NCBI GenBank assembly: GCA_963837005.1
Contig: CAWIMC010000022.1
Location: forward strand, 1-64,000
Length of the DNA: 64,000 nt
Source: CALDTK01 sp963837005
Lineage (GTDB): Bacteria > Bacteroidota > Bacteroidia > Chitinophagales > Saprospiraceae
Direction: 5' to 3'
A program made the position numbers and the translations under genes. Positions 10,456 to 20,488 of this stretch are shown piece after piece; the first letter of the stretch is position 1; each line of letters begins with the position of its first letter. Under the pieces are notes generated by a model. It was not told the origin of the DNA and did no database searches. It saw only the letters and a list, made by a program, of their open reading frames with translations.

Positions 10456-11923
10456 GCCTCGGGCAGACGTCGACGGCCGCGCTCCTGGCTTACGGCGGAG
10501 CCGTGGGGGCGCTCCTGTCGACGGCGCTACTCTCGGGCTACTACCACTCACCCGGCCCCCTTGCTGCTACCGGCCGCGGTATGCTTCGTGGCGTTCGCGC
10601 TGTACGACCCGAAGGCCGTGCTCCTGCTGTGCGTAGCCCTCGTCCCACTGAGCACGGAGGTCCAGATCGGCGGGCTCGGCACCGACCTCCCCTTCGAACC
10701 CGTGTTGATCGGAACAGCTGGCCTCGCCGTCCTGTACCTGATCCGCAACGCGCGCCACATCTCGGGCCATAGCGTCCGCCACCCCATCAGCGTGCTGCTG
10801 GCGCTACACCTGACGTGGCTGTTGCTCACCTCGCTCGCGTCGGAGTATCCACTGTACTCGTGGAAGTTTCTCGCAGCCAAGATCTGGTATGTCCTACCCT
10901 GGTACTGCCTCGGGGGACTGTGGCTATCCGACGTACCCAACGTGCGGCGCTTTATCGTGTGGCTCGCCGTCCCCATGGCGCTAGCACTCGCCTACGCAGT
11001 CGGTCGCCACGCGTCGATGGGTTTTGCGTTCGACTTGGTCAACAAGGCGATGTCGCCTTTCTTCCGCAATCACGTAGCCTACGCGGCCCTCCCGAGCATC
11101 ACGTTGCCGTTCGTCTTCCTGGGCGCGTGGCTGTTCCCGAGAGGAAGCACTGCTCGCTACGCGCTTTGGGGCTTGAGTCTGTTGATGCTGGTCGCCGTCC
11201 AAACCAGCTTTACGCGCGCCGCGTACGTGAGCATTGTGGCCGGGGCGGGCTTTGTGCTGGTGATGAAGTGGCGGCTCGTGCGGCCGGCGCTCCTGCTGAC
11301 GGTAGGCGTGGCGGTGGCGTTCGGGACCTTCGTGACGTCGAACAACAACTTCCTACAGTTCGCCCCCGACTACAACAAGACCATCACCCACACCGACTTC
11401 CAGAGCCTCGTCGAGGCCACCTACAAGCTGGAAGACATCTCGACCATGGAGCGGGTCTACCGGTGGGTGGCGGCGGGGTACATGACGGCCGATCACCCGT
11501 GGATGGGGTTTCGGCCCGGGCAATTTCGCCACGCAGTACCGCGGCTACGCCATCGAGTCCTTCCGGACGTACGTAAGCGACAACCCCGAGGGCTCCGGGG
11601 TGCACAGCTACTACCTCATGACCCTCGTGGAGCAGGGCTGGCCTGGCCTAATCATCTTCGTGGCGTTAGCGCTCGTCGCTCTGGTCGTCGCGGAGCGCAC
11701 CTACCATGCCGCCATCTCCCGCGAGGAGCGCCTCGTGGTCATGATGGCGGCCGCGTCGTTGGTGATCAACCTCAGTTTCCAGATCATCAACGACATGATC
11801 GAGACCGATAAGTGCGGACCGTGGTTCTTCTACAGCCTCGCGCTCATTGCCGCGGTCGACATCCGCCAGCGCCGCCGGACTCCGAAGCCTTTCGTAAGTT
11901 GGGGCCGACATGTCCCGTACTGA
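10431..11923 (+). CDS. O-antigen ligase / polymerase family membrane protein (frameshifted)
   Basis: Multi-pass membrane protein of the WaaL/Wzy superfamily. The likely start is TTG 10431 (overlapping the Wzz-like gene), giving EALRTRLGLGQTS, with a frame change near 10560. Many hydrophobic segments follow, with the Wzy_C-type region ISTMERVYRWVAAGYMTADH, PWMGFRPGQF, and after a shift near 11520 NPEGSGVHSYYLMTLVEQGW. It ends SWGRHVPY at 11923. It probably ligates or polymerises the surface glycan made by this block. The start codon is uncertain. Confidence 0.82.
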
Positions 11924-12483
11924 AACTGAGCTCCTCGGCGACGAAGCCCTGTACGACCAGGCCATCACGCTCGGGGATCACTACGCCCAGCACTGCTTCA
12001 CAGATAGGTTTCGCCCACGAATCCTGGGCTACGCGCGGCAGTGGGTCGATACGGCCTCCCTCGCGGAGGAGGTGTGCGCGGAGGTCTTGCGGAAGATCAT
12101 CGTGCCGGGTTCGCCGAGGGAGGTGACCTCGGTCGCGGGCCTCCTCCACGTGGCCACCCGCAATACCGCCTACACACTGCTGGACCGCCGCCGGCGCGAG
12201 CGCGTACGCAGTGACGCTACCGCCGAACACCTCCAGGCCGTACGCGAGCACGATACGCCTCCGAGCTCCGACGAGCTCGACGCCCTCACGCACGACACCC
12301 TCATCGAGCGCCTCCGGCAGGGGATTGCCCAACTAAAACCCGCCCAGCGCGCCAGTGGAGTGCTTCTACTTCGAGAACCTGAGCTACGACGACATCGCCG
12401 AGGAACTCTCATCCCCGCGAACGCAGGTCAGGTCGCACCTCCAGAATGGCCGCAAGCGTCTTCGTTACTTGCTGGTGCTCTAG
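11910..12483 (+). CDS. Sigma-70 family (ECF-type) sigma factor overlapping the ligase gene
   Basis: ATG 11910 lies inside the ligase 3' end (14-base overlap), which suggests coupled expression. Region 2 reads RFRPRILGYARQWVDTASLA and EEVCAEVLRKII, then VAGLLHVATRNTAYTLLDRR. A frame change near 12355 leads to region 4, ECFYFENLSYDDIAEELSSP then RSHLQNGRKRLRYLLVL, ending at TAG 12481. A sigma factor embedded in an exopolysaccharide block may regulate surface glycan genes; this is inference. Confidence 0.82.
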
Positions 12484-12565
12484 GTTGTCCCCGCTCCTAC
12501 TTTCGCCCGCCTTTCGACAGTCGCCTCAGTGAGTACGCCCCAGCCGTGTACACAGGTCGCAGAGA

Positions 12566-13500
12566 ATGCCTATGTCCAGACAATCACTCCACGAGAAGCT
12601 AGACGGCGTGGCGCGCGTCGCGTCGCTATCCCGGTGGAGGCGCCTACGCGTCGCTCCTTATAAGTACATCTCCGCCATCTCGTTTCGCGAAGTGATCTAC
12701 AGACGGACCCGACGTGAGAAGAGCGTCACGGCGGCAACCTTCTTCGGCCACGACATGCAGCTGTTGCTTCCTTCGAGCACGGACATCTACCTCACGGGGG
12801 AAAGTCGCACGATTCGGAGATCCGGCTCGCGCGCTTCATGCTGGAGCACCTACCGCCGGGCGGGACCTTCGTCGACGTCGGCGCGCACTACGGTTACTTC
12901 ACGCTGCTCGCCTCCGAACTCGTGGGCGCCTCAGGTGCCGTCGTCGCCCTCGAGGAGCCTCCCCGGCCACCTACCGGATCCTGGCCAGTAACATCGCTCC
13001 GCTCGCCAATACGCAGGGGCATAACTCGGCTGCCTCAGACACCGACGCCCAGCTTACGTTCTACGAGTTCCCGACGCTCTACTCGGAGTACAACTCCCTC
13101 GACGTAGACCAATTCAGAGACGAGCCCTGGTTCGAGAGGTATGCCCCCGCCGAGATCCGCGTGCCGTCTACTCAACTCGATGCTTTCGTGGCTCAACGCG
13201 GACTCGTACCCGACATCGTCAAAATCGACGTCGAAGGGGCAGAGTTTATGGTGATCAGCGGCTTCCGGGAGCACCTCGCGACCTACAGCCCTTACGTGGT
13301 CATGGAGTACCTCTCGGAAAGCAGGGGAGACACCGAGCACGTCAACGCTGAGCGGCTGCTGCTGTCCCTCGGCTATGGGGCCTACCTAATCGATGAGCGC
13401 GGCCACTTCCGCGAGACCCGAAACGTCCGGGAGCACATCAGGGAAAGCAGGGAGGAATCGGATAATATCGTATTCGCAAAACCCGCCTCGCTGCCGACAA
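12566..13500 (+). CDS. FkbM family SAM-dependent methyltransferase (frameshifted)
   Basis: Predicted methyltransferase acting on a glycan or small molecule. The start is ATG 12566 (or ATG 12572, MSRQSLHEKLDG). The SAM-binding motif GGTFVDVGAHYGYFTLLASE and the FkbM core PDIVKIDVEGAEFMVISGF are clear, and it ends in the usual DNIVFAKP. Frame changes lie near 12810 and 12955. The frame stays open to 13748, running antisense over the genes below, so the true stop is unknown and the end given is approximate. It closes the polysaccharide block. Confidence 0.8.
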
Positions 13501-13513
13501 GCACCAAAGGTCA

Positions 13514-13740
13514 CTACTCCTCCTCCTCCGCGTCGGAGAAGCCCCACTGCCCCAACTTCGGATCGTCTACTTCGCGGTCCAGGAAGTCGTTGAGCACGTC
13601 GATGGAGATGGTCATGTCTACCTGCCCGAAGCGGTTGAGGCTCACGTCGAATCCCGCGAGGGCGGGGTGGACATCCGGTAGGGTGTGGACGCGCGCTGGC
13701 GTGCCTCGCGCGGCCTTCGTTGGTGGTAGTGCTTCGCCAC
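13514..13740 (-). CDS. Small conserved-looking protein after gltX
   Basis: The readable C-terminal part is LAGFDVSLNRFGQVDMTISI then DVLNDFLDREVDDPKLGQWG and an acidic tail to TAG at 13514. GTG at 13740 could be its start (AKHYHQ), with one frame change near 13710. It begins just past the gltX stop, so it is probably in the same transcript. The family is not recognised; about 75 residues, soluble. Confidence 0.5.
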
Positions 13741-13744
13741 GTCG

Positions 13745-15286
13745 CTAATTGGTTTGGCGAAAGCCGACCACGCGATCGCCCGCTCGCCAGCGTCTCCTCG
13801 CGGCCCAGCACCTCGCTCAACGCGAATACGTCCGGCCCAAACATCCCGCCCGTCATCGCGATTCGGTACAGCGGCAACACGGCTCCCATCTTGCCTCCAG
13901 ACTCCGCGATGGCGGTTTTGACGGAAGTCGACAGCGCGTCCGCCGTCCAGTCGGTGGCGTCGGCGAGGGCCTGGCTTACCGCATCGTAGGTCGCCGGGTC
14001 CACCTTACCGGTCCGCTTGCTCGCTTGCGCTAAGTCCACCGTGTCGGAGCGACGAATAGGTAGCGGCCCTCGGTCGGCAAGTCCGACATCGTCACGAGGC
14101 GCTCGCGGATCAGCGGCGCGCAGGTTTTGACGAAAGTCTCGTCCGGGTGGCGCGTGCCGGGCAGGTCGGCTTTCGCCAAAACCTCCATCGCGGCAGCCGT
14201 AAAGCCTTCGGGGGACAATCGCATGATGTACTGCTGGTTGAACCAGCGGGCCTTGTCGAAATCGAAGCGCGCGCCCGACTTCCCGATGCGCTCCACGTCG
14301 AAGGCCGCGACGAGCTCCTGTAGCGAGAACAACTCCTGATCCGTACCCGGATTCCAACCCAGTAGCGCGAGGAAATTGACCGCCGCCTCCGGGAGGAACC
14401 CGCTTTCGCGAAAACCCATGAACGTCTCCCCACTCGCCTCGTCGGCCCACTCCAGCGGGAAGACCGGGATCCCAAACTTGGCCCCGTCGCGCTTGCTCAA
14501 CTTACCCTTGCCCTCCGGCTTGAGGATGAGCGGCAGGTGCGCAAAGGCCGGCATTTTGTCTTCCACCCGAATGCCTGGTAGAGCAGTACGTGGTGGGCCG
14601 TGCTCGGGAGCCACTCCTCGCCGCGGATGACGTGCGTGATGCGCATGTGCTCATCGTCGACCACGTTGGCGAGGTGGTAGGTCGGCAGGCCGTCGTCCTT
14701 GAGCAACACTTTGTCGTCGAGCTCGTCGGTCGAGAAGCGGACCGTGCCACGGAGGTCGTCACTGAATACGACCTCCTCGCCCGGAGTCGACCAGCAAACG
14801 CACGACCCGCGAGTCGCCACTGGCCAGGCGTACGTCGAGGTCGGCCTTGGAGAGTTTTAGTGAGTTGTCGAGCCCGTCCCGCGTGATGGCGTCGTAGCGG
14901 AAGGTCTGGCCCTGCGCTTCGGCTTTGTCGCGGAGGCCGTCGAGGGCTTCGGGCGTATCGAAAGCGTAGTAGGCCCGCCCGCCGTCGAGGAGTCGCTGCA
15001 CGGCTCCCGCGTACAGTGCCGAGCGCTCACTCTGGCGGTAGGGGCCGTACGCCCCGCCTTCGGCAGGTGATTCGTCGGGCACCATCCCGCACCAGGCGAA
15101 CGCCTCGCGGATATATTCTTCGGCCCCCTCGACGTAGCGATTCTGGTCGGTATCCTCGATACGGAGGATGAAGGTGCCATTGGTCTGGCGGGCGAACAGG
15201 TAGTTGTAGAGTGCCGTGCGGACGCCTCCGATGTGGAGGGGACCGGTGGGACTCGGGGCGAAACGGACGCGGGCTGGGGTCATCAT
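13745..15286 (-). CDS. gltX: Glutamate--tRNA ligase (frameshifted)
   Basis: Class I aminoacyl-tRNA synthetase charging tRNA-Glu. The HIGH-type motif APSPTGPLHIGG is near the N-terminus and the KMSKS equivalent is KLSKRDG. Other conserved parts are YNYLFARQTNGTFILRIEDT, VIRGEEWLPSTAHHVLLYQA and FNQQYIMRLSPEGF. The start is ATG 15286 (MMTPARVRF). Frame changes lie near 14770, 14570, 14050 and 13760. The last coincides with a motif copy that lost one T; restoring it gives an ending AWSAFAKTN and TAG at 13745. The length of about 513 codons matches the family. Confidence 0.92.
13751..13765 (+). repeat. Dispersed motif with one base lost (TTTT to TTT), gltX end
   Basis: GGTTTGGCGAAAGCC. The lost T sits at a gltX frame break, and restoring it yields a clean stop. 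Confidence 0.75.
14168..14183 (-). repeat. Dispersed motif, full consensus copy in gltX
   Basis: Complement of GGTTTTGGCGAAAGCC, sense with respect to gltX and read as VLAKA (context MEVLAKADLPG). Two single-change relatives lie close by, at 14123-14138 (opposite orientation) and 14402-14416 (same orientation). Confidence 0.9.
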
Positions 15287-15312
15287 CGATTGGCGGGTGG
15301 CTGACAAACGCG

Positions 15313-15320
15313 CGAAGGTA
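15313..15320 (-). promoter_or_regulatory. -7-like box before gltX
   Basis: TACCTTCG on the minus strand, 26 bases before the gltX ATG at 15286. Confidence 0.4.
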
Positions 15321-15408
15321 GAGGCGTTTGGGTTTGTCCGCCGTCGCTGGTCACGGGCGGGCAGCATTTTCACGTCTCGTGACGTTAGAGCAGCCAAGAA
15401 CGCCCGCT

Positions 15409-16012
15409 TTGTACCTCGCCCACACGCCCTCTCTCGTCCAACGGATCTTCAGCCAGTTTACGTGGCGCAGTGAGGCGCGCGGCCATCAGGTCTACCTCAC
15501 CTTCGACGATGGCCCGATCCCGGAGGTGACGCCCTGGGTGCTCGACACACTCGCTGGTTTCGGGGCTAAGGCCACGTTTTTTTGCGTCGGCGAAAACGTC
15601 CAGCGTCACCCGCAGCTCTTCCAGCGCCTACTCTCCGAGGGCCACGCTGTCGGTAACCACACCCACAACCACCTCAGCGGGTGGTCGACGGACGCGAGCG
15701 AATACCTCGCCAACGTCGGCGCTGCGCCGAGCACGTCCCGGGGCGCCTATTCCGCCCGCCCTACGGCCGCATCGGACCAAAGACGGCCACGGTCCTCAAG
15801 CGCGATTACCGCATCGTGATGTGGGATGTGCTGAGTGGAGACTTCGACACCGACCTCGATGGAGAAGCATGCCTCCGCAACGTACTGACCAACGTCCGCC
15901 CGGGTAGTATCGTCGTGTTTCACGATAGCCTCAAGAGTGAGCGCAACCTCCGTTACGCCTTACCGCGGCGCTGACGTCGTTAGAGCGCCCTCGGCTACTC
16001 GTTTGAGGCGCT
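15409..16012 (+). CDS. Polysaccharide deacetylase, NodB/CE4 family (frameshifted)
   Basis: Metal-dependent deacetylase of N-acetylated glycans. The probable TTG start gives YLAHTPSLVQRIFSQFTWRS. CE4 motifs in order are YLTFDDGPIPE (motif 1, catalytic Asp and metal Asp), VGNHTHNHLSGW (motif 2, metal His pair), LFRPPYGRIGPKT (motif 3), VMWDVLSGDFD (motif 4) and IVVFHDS (motif 5). Frame changes lie near 15715 and 15965; after the second, LTSLERLGYSFEAL completes the fold. The exact stop is unclear: an in-frame TGA at 15972 exists but would truncate the last helix. Confidence 0.85.
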
Positions 16013-16090
16013 TTCGCAGAACCGGCAACCGCAGAACGCACGGCCTCGCATCGTCGTCTGCATGACCTCGGCGCGCAACCAACATTGTAC

Positions 16091-16657
16091 TTACCAGGTG
16101 GGCACGACAATCCCGGTCTCTCGCTCGAACCACCTAAACGGGGCAAGGTTCTTGTCGCCCGTGCGCGTGTCACACACGAAAAAACGGTAGTAGAGGTCGA
16201 ACTCCCCCGTCGAAGCGGTCGAGCAGTCGATCGAGTCGCTGCTGACTGCGGTTGCGGCGGTGGTAGAGCGCGTCGAGGCGCCAGCAGTAGTAGGCCTCGT
16301 CGTGCCACTCGACGTAGCTCGACGACGCGCCGCGTGCTGCTGTACCGCTCTACGAAGCGCCGCGCCAGGACTCCGTGGTGCTGGGTCCAGTCCCGTGGCT
16401 CGGTCTTGTCCTCGGCGTACTTGAACGTATCGTGCACGAGGGTCACGAGCCGTAAGTCGCGCCGTTGGCTGGCGCACATCGACGAGCTTGTCGATGTTCG
16501 CGAGCACCTCGACGACGTGCCGCCACACGGCACCTTCGGGGTGTCCGAACCGGGGCGTGCCCCAGTCCATCCCGCGGATGACTTCGGGTTGCTGCAACAG
16601 GAAGGCCTCTAAGTCGGTTTCCGGTTGGATCATTTCGCTCAGGACAACCGGTTTCAC
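16091..16657 (-). CDS. HD domain-containing protein (frameshifted)
   Basis: Predicted metal-dependent phosphohydrolase of the HD superfamily; substrate unknown. GTG 16657 gives MKPVVLSEMIQPETDLEAFL. Pieces in successive frames read GHPEGAVWRHVVEVLANIDK, LVTLVHDTFKYAEDKTEPRD (the HD pair), QHHGVLARRFVERY, then LYYRFFVCDTRTGDKN and GIVVPTW to the TAA at 16091. At least three frame changes occur. The start is preceded closely by a -7-like box. Confidence 0.75.
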   Translation of the reverse strand: MKPVVLSEMIQPETDLEAFLLQQPEVIRGMDWGTPRFGHPEGAVWRHVVEVLANIDKLVDVRQPTARLTARDPRARYVQVRRGQDRATGLDPAPRSPGAALRRAVQQHAARRRATSSGTTRPTTAGASTRSTTAATAVSSDSIDCSTASTGEFDLYYRFFVCDTRTGDKNLAPFRWFERETGIVVPTW

Positions 16658-16662
16658 GGCGG

Positions 16663-16670
16663 CGAAAATA
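16663..16670 (-). promoter_or_regulatory. -7-like box, possible leaderless start of the HD gene
   Basis: TATTTTCG on the minus strand, five bases before the GTG at 16657. Confidence 0.4.
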
Positions 16671-16692
16671 GACCTCTTTACTGAACCCGTTT

Positions 16693-17793
16693 ATGAGAAA
16701 CCCCGGCTTCCGTAGCTTGCTGTTGGCGTCTTTGCTGGGCGGCGTGATCGCCGCTCTGCGTGTGTATCGGGCTGTTCAGCGTGTACCGTCCCGGTCCCGA
16801 GCTGGGGCTTTCGCCAAAACCTACTGCCCCCGCCCGCTTCGCCACTTACGCATCGGCGCCGGACAACTTCCGGGATGCTGCCTCGCGGAGATGGCGGCCG
16901 TGGTCCACATCAGTACACAAGAACAGCGACCGCTCACGCTCTGGGACCACTACTACGGTCGCGCTGCGCAGGTGCGGCAAGGCACGGGCAGCGGCGTGAT
17001 CTACACCGCGGACGGATACATCGTGACCAACAACCACGTCGTCGACGGTGCCGACGCGATTTCGGTCAGCCTCAACGACAACCGCCGGTTTACCGCAAAA
17101 CTCATCGGCAGATACCCCGCCGCCGACGTGGCCGTCCTCAAGATCGACGGCGAGCGGCTGCCGGTGTTGCCGTTTAGCGACAGCGACCTCGCCGAGGTGG
17201 GCGACTGGGTGCTCGCGGTCGGGAACCCGTACAACCTGTCGAGTACCGTCACCGCCGGCATCATCAGCGCCCGCGGCCGCGACATCGGGATCATCCACGA
17301 CCGCAACGCCATCGAGAGCTTCATCCAGACCGACGCGGCCATCAACCCCGGCAACAGCGGCGGCGCCCTCGTCAATGCCGACGGCGAGCTGATCGGCATC
17401 AACACCGCCATCTACTCCCGCTCCGGCGGCTACAGCGGCTACGGCTTTGCGATCCCGGCCAATCTGGCGTCCCGCATCGTGGACGACATCATCGCCACCG
17501 GGAGCTACCAGCAGGTCGTGCTCGGGATCGAGGTCGGCGAACTCGACACGGAGTGGGCCCGAGAGCTCGACGTACCCGTGAGCCAGGGGATCGTCCTCAC
17601 CGTCGTCGACCCCACCGGTGCCGCTGGTCTGGCGGGTCTCGCCAACGATGATGTCGTCGTGGGTGCGGGCGGGCGCAGCATCCGGACCATCCCACAGTTC
17701 CGCGAGGCCTTGGGGTCGCGCAAGCGCGGGGAGGAGATCGAGCTGGAGGTGTACCGGGAGGGCAAACGGCGGATGGTGTTGTTGAGGCTTTAA
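16693..17793 (+). CDS. HtrA/DegP-like S1C serine protease with one PDZ domain
   Basis: Periplasmic quality-control protease. The catalytic triad is visible: His in VTNNHVVDGAD, Asp in AADVAVLKID and Ser in NPGNSGGALVNADGELIGIN. The PDZ domain covers the last ~90 residues (SQGIVLTVVDPTGAAG, RTIPQFREAL). N-terminal ASLLGGVIAAL is a membrane anchor or signal. Residues between it and EMAAVVHIST read as low-quality sequence in this frame, while another frame gives FSVYRPGPELGLSPKPTAPA. Two compensating indels near 16755 and 16885 are therefore likely. 366 codons, ending at TAA 17791. Confidence 0.9.
   Translation: MRNPGFRSLLLASLLGGVIAALRVYRAVQRVPSRSRAGAFAKTYCPRPLRHLRIGAGQLPGCCLAEMAAVVHISTQEQRPLTLWDHYYGRAAQVRQGTGSGVIYTADGYIVTNNHVVDGADAISVSLNDNRRFTAKLIGRYPAADVAVLKIDGERLPVLPFSDSDLAEVGDWVLAVGNPYNLSSTVTAGIISARGRDIGIIHDRNAIESFIQTDAAINPGNSGGALVNADGELIGINTAIYSRSGGYSGYGFAIPANLASRIVDDIIATGSYQQVVLGIEVGELDTEWARELDVPVSQGIVLTVVDPTGAAGLAGLANDDVVVGAGGRSIRTIPQFREALGSRKRGEEIELEVYREGKRRMVLLRL
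16806..16821 (-). repeat. Dispersed motif, full consensus copy in the HtrA N-terminal part
   Basis: GGCTTTCGCCAAAACC, antisense to the gene. In the probable correct frame it encodes GLSPKP, in the linker between membrane anchor and protease domain. Confidence 0.9.
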
Positions 17794-17818
17794 GGGGGGG
17801 GTGATGGTTGGATTGTTC

Positions 17819-17858
17819 GATGGTTGGATGGGAGGACGTGCCGGGCCATCCAACCATC
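17819..17858. repeat. 13-bp perfect inverted repeat after the HtrA gene
   Basis: GATGGTTGGATGG (17819-17831) and its complement (17846-17858) with a 14-base loop. Another GATGGTTGGAT starts a few bases upstream, so the arm is repeated. No T-run follows, so it is not a standard terminator, but it may stabilise or end the upstream transcript. Confidence 0.6.
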
Positions 17859-17892
17859 AACTCATCAAACCCCGGCCCTTTCTTTGCCGCCC

Positions 17893-18961
17893 GTGCGCCA
17901 TGCCATCCTCCGCTTTTTAGCCGCGCCCCTGGCGGCCCTCTTCGGCATTGGGGTGGAGGTGCGACTGATGCTTTACCGCTCGGGGATCTTGAAACGCACC
18001 GAGTTCAGTATACCGACGATTGGGGTGGGCAACCTCAGTGTCGGGGGCGCGGGGAAGACGCCGCATACGGAGTACCTCATCCGCCTGCTGCAGGATTACT
18101 TCCCCATTGGGACGCTGTCGCGGGGGTACGGGCGCAAGACCTCCGGCTTCCGGTACGTGCGGGCCGAGGACAGCGCGGATCAGGTAGGAGATGAGCCGCT
18201 GCAGCTCAAGCGAAAGTTTCCGGGGGCGGCGGTGTGCGTCGGGGAGGACCGCGTGTTCGGGGTTTCGACGCTGCTGCAGTACGCGCCCGAGACGCGGACG
18301 GTGATCCTCGATGACGCGTTTCAGCACCTTGCGGTAAAACCGTCGCTGTCCTTACTCCTAACGGAATACGACCGACCGTTTTGGCGCGACAGCCTCATGC
18401 CCGTCGGACGCCTGCGCGAGTGGGCCACCGGGGCCGAACGCGCCGACGCTATCATCGTGACGAAGTGTCCACCGGTTGTGGCGCAAGCCGACCGCAGTCG
18501 CGCTCCTGCAGGAGCTCGACCCTTTACCCCGGCAACGCGTCTTCTTCTCGACCTACGGCTACGCTGACCCGTGGCTCGTGCTGGACCCGCGCTACACCAC
18601 GCAGCTATCGGCGGAGTACGATGTGTTACTGATCACTGCCATCGCGAGGGTGGACTACTTACTGGAGTACCTCCGGGGCCAGGTAGCCGACGTGCACGAG
18701 GTTAGCTTTACGGATCACCACGACTTCACGAAGCGTGATTTGGGACGCATGACGCGGCTCTTCCGCGAGATCGCCAATCCCAGAAAGCTCATCCTCACCA
18801 CCGAGAAGGACGCGATGCGGCTGTACGGACACGAGGCCTACCTCCGGGAGCAGGACCTGCCGCTGTTCGCGCTACCCGCGGCTGTGCAGTTCGTCCCCGA
18901 GGCACCCGGGCGTGGATTCGACGAATATATCCGCCACGCCCTGCTCGACTTTCGGTCATAA
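17893..18961 (+). CDS. lpxK: Tetraacyldisaccharide 4'-kinase (frameshifted)
   Basis: Membrane-associated lipid A kinase that phosphorylates the disaccharide 4' position. GTG 17893 gives MRHAILRFLAAPLAALFGIG. The Walker A-type motif is GVGNLSVGGAGKTP, followed by TLSRGYGRKTSGF, VGDEPLQLKRKFP and the DDAFQH box. One frame change near 18475 leads to FTDHHDFTKRDLGRM and LILTTEKDAMRL, also diagnostic. It stops at TAA 18959-18961. The start is preceded by TTTCTTTG six bases upstream, a weak -7-like box. Confidence 0.92.
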
Positions 18962-18997
18962 AAAAACCGGCACCCGCCCCGAGGGACGAGTAGCCGG
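18960..18997 (-). terminator. Probable minus-strand terminator; rest of the gap empty
   Basis: On the minus strand GCCGGCTAC ... GTGCCGGT followed by seven Ts (complement of 18960-18966, overlapping the lpxK stop). It would end transcription coming from the minus-strand gene that stops at 19230. Nothing gene-like was seen in 18998-19229, an AT-richer stretch. Confidence 0.5.
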
Positions 18998-19229
18998 CAG
19001 CACTATGAAACACTATCGATTGAGGGTGGCACTATGGATAATCGACTAGGCGAATACCCAGATGCCGGGATGTCATTTCTACACCAAAGGTCGTACGAAT
19101 CTTTGATATATACCAGATAACGTAGAGCGAATGGCGAAGGTTGCCAGGTCAACTATCCACATTTGTCGGGAGAAGGGTAGTAATTACGCCGCAAGCGGTA
19201 CGGCCCAACTGTTGAAAACAGCTCCCGCC

Positions 19230-20336
19230 TCACTCGACGAGGAGCCCATCCACCTCTCCGGCCTTGGCCTTGCGGATCGTGGTATCGGCCTCCTCGCGGT
19301 CGCCTTCGTTCTCCTCGGGGGCCTGCTGGAGGTGCTCCTCCTCGGGCACGTAGCGCAGCTTGACGGACATCGGGAAGTGGTCTGAGCCGATGTGCCGCAG
19401 GCGCCGCAGCTGTGCCACTTGAAACTCGTCCGAGTGGAAGACGTGGTCGAGGGGCCACCGCGCGAACCAGTGGTCGGCGTGGAAACTCGCGAACAGCCCA
19501 CGGCCGACGCGCGGGTCGAGCAGGCCACTGAGGCGCTGAAACAGCCGCGTCGAGTGCGACCAAGCCACGTCGTTGAGGTCGCCGGCTACGATGGTGTTGG
19601 CGTTACCGCTGTCCTTAATCCGCATCCCGATCAGGCCCAGCTCTGCGTCACGAGCGGTAGAGGCATTCTCTTCGGTGGGGGAGGGCGGCGTGGGGTGGAG
19701 GCAGTAGAGCTTGATCCAGGTCCCACTCTCCAACTGGACCTCGGTCGAGATGCTCGGGATCGTATCGGAGATAAGGTACATGACCTCTGTTTTGCCGAGG
19801 GGGAAGCGGCTGAACAGGTGCATCCCGTACCGATTCTCGAGCGGGACCTTCACCGTGTTGGGGTAATCGCTCTCGAAGGCCGCCATCAGGTCTTTCTCCC
19901 AGTCGACATTGGTCTCGAGGGTGAGGAGGATGTCGGGTCGCTCCTCGCGGACGAGGTCGATGAGGCGGTCGTGCTCGTCGTTGCTCTGTAGCACGTTGCT
20001 GATCAATAGGTGGAGCGTATCAGCGTGCTCCTCGCTGTCTACCGGGGCCGAGATCACCTGCGGGGACCAGATGCGGGTGTACGGGAGGATGCGGAACAGT
20101 TGGAACAGCAAACAAAGTGCGGCGACTACTAGAAAAACGGTCACCGCCGAAGGGTAAGGTTCGGCACGGTGGGCGAGTAGTAATACAGCGCCTCCGAGTG
20201 CGAGGAGGACCGCAAACTGCACCCGTGGGTAGTCGCCCCCGCGGATCCACCAGTCGTCGTACGGGATCAAAGGCAGTAGCGTGCCGACGGTCCCGAGGCC
20301 GATCAGACCGTAGCCGAGGATTTTGAGCACCAACAT
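19230..20336 (-). CDS. Membrane-anchored endonuclease/exonuclease/phosphatase family protein
   Basis: Intact 368-codon gene. The N-terminus has three hydrophobic segments (ILGYGLIGLGTVGTLLPLI; FAVLLALGGAVLLLAH; VTVFLVVAALCLLFQLF). An EEP-fold domain follows: LHLLISNVLQSNDEHDRLID, RPDILLTLETN, TIVAGDLNDVAWSHSTRLFQ (the GDxND motif) and HIGSDHFPMSVKL (SDH motif). A charged tail rich in Glu follows the domain. The substrate is unknown; the layout resembles YafD-like membrane EEP proteins. It diverges from the glycosyltransferase gene. Confidence 0.85.
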   Translation of the reverse strand: MLVLKILGYGLIGLGTVGTLLPLIPYDDWWIRGGDYPRVQFAVLLALGGAVLLLAHRAEPYPSAVTVFLVVAALCLLFQLFRILPYTRIWSPQVISAPVDSEEHADTLHLLISNVLQSNDEHDRLIDLVREERPDILLTLETNVDWEKDLMAAFESDYPNTVKVPLENRYGMHLFSRFPLGKTEVMYLISDTIPSISTEVQLESGTWIKLYCLHPTPPSPTEENASTARDAELGLIGMRIKDSGNANTIVAGDLNDVAWSHSTRLFQRLSGLLDPRVGRGLFASFHADHWFARWPLDHVFHSDEFQVAQLRRLRHIGSDHFPMSVKLRYVPEEEHLQQAPEENEGDREEADTTIRKAKAGEVDGLLVE

Positions 20337-20488
20337 ATGCGCGCGAAGCTAGTCCCCTAGTCGAAAGCTCACCCATTCGCGGTGTGGATACCGATTGGAT
20401 AACTCCTGGCCCCTTGCGGCGAACCGATGTTAGGGCGTGGTGCTTTCAGGAGTAGGGGTCCGCGGATGGCGCCCCCGAAAATAGATTG

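Noticed and set aside
16846..17853. Long minus-strand open frame opposite the HtrA gene
   Set aside because: Antisense shadow of an obvious serine protease with an intact catalytic triad.
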